DNA from: Contendibacter sp031732755
GTDB taxonomy: Bacteria > Pseudomonadota > Gammaproteobacteria > Competibacterales > Competibacteraceae
Direction: 5' to 3'
Assembly (NCBI GenBank): GCA_031732755.1
Contig: JAVMKI010000073.1
Span: 10,348-74,347, forward strand
DNA: 64,000 nt
Program-made: the position numbers and the translations under genes
Shown: one piece after another, positions 62,768 through 64,000 of the stretch
Position numbering within the stretch: position 1 is the first letter of the stretch
How the letters are laid out: every line of letters begins with the position of its first letter
Notes under the pieces: model-generated
Databases searched by the model: none
The model's input: the letters and a program-made list of their open reading frames with translations, nothing else
What the model was told of the DNA's origin: nothing

Positions 62768-63795
62768 CGCGCTTTTGGTTGATCGGGAGCGGATTGCGCC
62801 GCGTCAGGCGCCAGATAGCGTTCGAGCTGCTGTAACTGCGCTTGTAGAATCCCGGCGCGCTGATCGTTATGCGCTGGAAATTTCAGCCCCGGATAGATCG
62901 GTTGGGGTGGTGGTTGGGCAATGGCCAGATGCTTGTAGAGAAAGTCGAGCTGAGAACTGATCATGGCGGCGATCAGGTACACGTCGCCCGACTGCAAGCG
63001 GTCCAGCTCGGTTTGGCGAGTGTCGATCCTGAGAACCGCCAGGTCCAGTCGGTCGAAAATGCGGACGATACTGCGCAGGCATTCGGTCAGCCGAAGATAG
63101 ACGTCGCGGAGCGATTTGTCCGATTCGAAAGGAGGTTCGGCGGGGATGCGGACCGCGTCGGGATAACGGGCCAGCAGACGGGCTGAGTAGGCAATCGCCA
63201 GCGTGATTTCCTGGTAGATGTCGCTGGGGGAGATATGCCGCTCCAACAGCAGGTTCAGTTGGCGGTTCAGGTTCGCGATCGTGGTAAAGTCATCCGCCAG
63301 CGCTGTATCGTTCCCGTCCACCGCGCCACCTGTGTCGGTGATTTGCAGTGATTGCATGACCTGCCGCAACTGTTGGTGGGAAGCCTGGAACAGGGTCAGA
63401 ACATCATCCGGCCCGATGGCCCCAGCGGGCGTGGGCGGGGGTTTGGGGCGCGTGCGGGAAACTTCGAAGGACAGCCGATTCGTTTGTTCCCACAGGGTCA
63501 GCGCCTGGAAATAGAGATCGCGGGGGATGGCGCTGCGAATGCCGATGTCCAATGGACTGACCTTGGGCGCCCCCATGAACCGGCGTAAGCGCTCCAGATC
63601 GCGGCTGAAAGCGCCAACCTCCGCGCCGAGCGCGGCGCTGTTGGCCTCGGTGCCAGCGGGAGCCGACTGGCCGGTTGCGGTTCCGTGGACCAGCGCGCTC
63701 AGTCCCACGACCAGCAGGCCGAAAAGCAGGGTAGAGAAAAACCTTCGGGACGCCAGGTTATGGGAAGCGGTCAGCCGCCATTTCGGATTTGTCAT
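62764..63795 (-). CDS. Secreted helical protein co-transcribed with the hybrid histidine kinase
   Basis: A 343-residue protein whose N-terminal 45 residues contain a basic region and a hydrophobic helix (FFSTLLFGLLVVGLSALVHG), acting as a signal peptide or anchor. The mature part is helical with long amphipathic stretches (FSRDLERLRRFMG, HQQLRQVMQSLQI, LNRQLNLLLERHI, VYLRLTECLRSIVRIFDRL). No family recognised. ATGA overlap with the kinase gene suggests one transcript and a shared task. It may be a periplasmic sensor or ligand-binding subunit. The ATG at 63795 is chosen because it begins near the hydrophobic segment. The frame continues to 63987, but that adds a Pro/Arg-rich leader. Confidence 0.7.
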   Translation of the reverse strand: MTNPKWRLTASHNLASRRFFSTLLFGLLVVGLSALVHGTATGQSAPAGTEANSAALGAEVGAFSRDLERLRRFMGAPKVSPLDIGIRSAIPRDLYFQALTLWEQTNRLSFEVSRTRPKPPPTPAGAIGPDDVLTLFQASHQQLRQVMQSLQITDTGGAVDGNDTALADDFTTIANLNRQLNLLLERHISPSDIYQEITLAIAYSARLLARYPDAVRIPAEPPFESDKSLRDVYLRLTECLRSIVRIFDRLDLAVLRIDTRQTELDRLQSGDVYLIAAMISSQLDFLYKHLAIAQPPPQPIYPGLKFPAHNDQRAGILQAQLQQLERYLAPDAAQSAPDQPKAR

Positions 63796-64000
63796 CTTCG
63801 GTTTCGGTGGGTTGCAAACGGGATTCGGGCCGAGGAGACCCGATCTAGGGCAAACGCTTTCTGCATCCATAGTCCAACCACGGGAGTAAAGCAAGCGGGT
63901 TGGCCTCGCCATTTGCGTCAGCGACTGGCGGACTGGCGAGTTGGCGGGGGTGTGATTCAAAGTGATGCGACCCCCATAATATTGCATGACCTACTGATAC

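Overview
The window is a GC-rich proteobacterial chromosome segment, most likely gammaproteobacterial. It carries a class I polyhydroxyalkanoate (PHA) synthase and a phasin, a PsrA-type fatty-acid regulon, RsmJ, FtsK with a proline-rich linker, and the C5-pathway enzyme HemL. PHA and fatty-acid metabolism together suggest a storage-polymer accumulator of the Competibacter/Contendobacter kind. That placement is inferred from gene content and was not tested by a search. I see no rRNA, tRNA, CRISPR array or prophage. Most genes have ATG or GTG starts with GGAG-type ribosome binding sites, and several have plausible TTG starts.

Layout. 1-6.3 kb: the 5' end of an N-acyltransferase gene, ftsK, a two-gene spermidine-synthase-like/membrane pair and a SYLF-type lipoprotein. 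6.3-11.7 kb: an MmeI-like single-chain restriction-modification enzyme directly behind phaC, and a Uma2 nuclease. 11.7-15.7 kb: hemL, thiE, thiD, then a rubredoxin (missed by length-filtered ORF calling), a macrodomain protein and a small membrane protein. 15.9-21.9 kb: an EF-G paralogue, rsmJ, a phasin, an aspartoacylase-like protein with an altered zinc motif, and pcm, whose 3' end is overwritten by a decayed IS1-like element. 22-26.5 kb: a B12-binding radical SAM protein and an orphan pair of exosortase-A-associated enzymes. 26.6-32.9 kb: a fatty-acid block with a PsrA-type TetR regulator and its operator, fadL, a FadN-like enzyme and a thiolase. 33-42.2 kb: an AT-richer FG-GAP repeat protein, a second Uma2 protein, membrane and PilZ proteins, a PEBP-family protein, TrkH, an acyl-CoA ligase and a small XRE regulator.

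42.2-49.4 kb holds the most notable block. It is a six-gene hydrogenase-4-like operon (hyfB, C, E, F, G, I order) whose large subunit has lost three of the four nickel-ligating cysteines, while the small subunit keeps its iron-sulphur cysteines. No hydrogenase maturation genes are present. This fits an energy-converting-hydrogenase-related (Ehr) complex and not a hydrogenase. hyfF carries a one-base frameshift.

49.5-64 kb: a DUF29 protein, a SulP transporter, nudC, an HD protein, an adenylyl cyclase-FHA fusion, a cobalamin operon on the minus strand (cbiX, cobH, cobL, cobI), a small protein with a possible His/Cys caspase-like dyad, an aquaporin, and a hybrid histidine kinase co-transcribed with a secreted helical protein.

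Working together: FadL imports fatty acids, the FadN-like enzyme and the thiolase oxidise them under the PsrA-like repressor, and the resulting hydroxyacyl-CoA could feed PhaC, with phasin coating the granules. The cobalamin genes could supply B12 to the B12-binding radical SAM protein.
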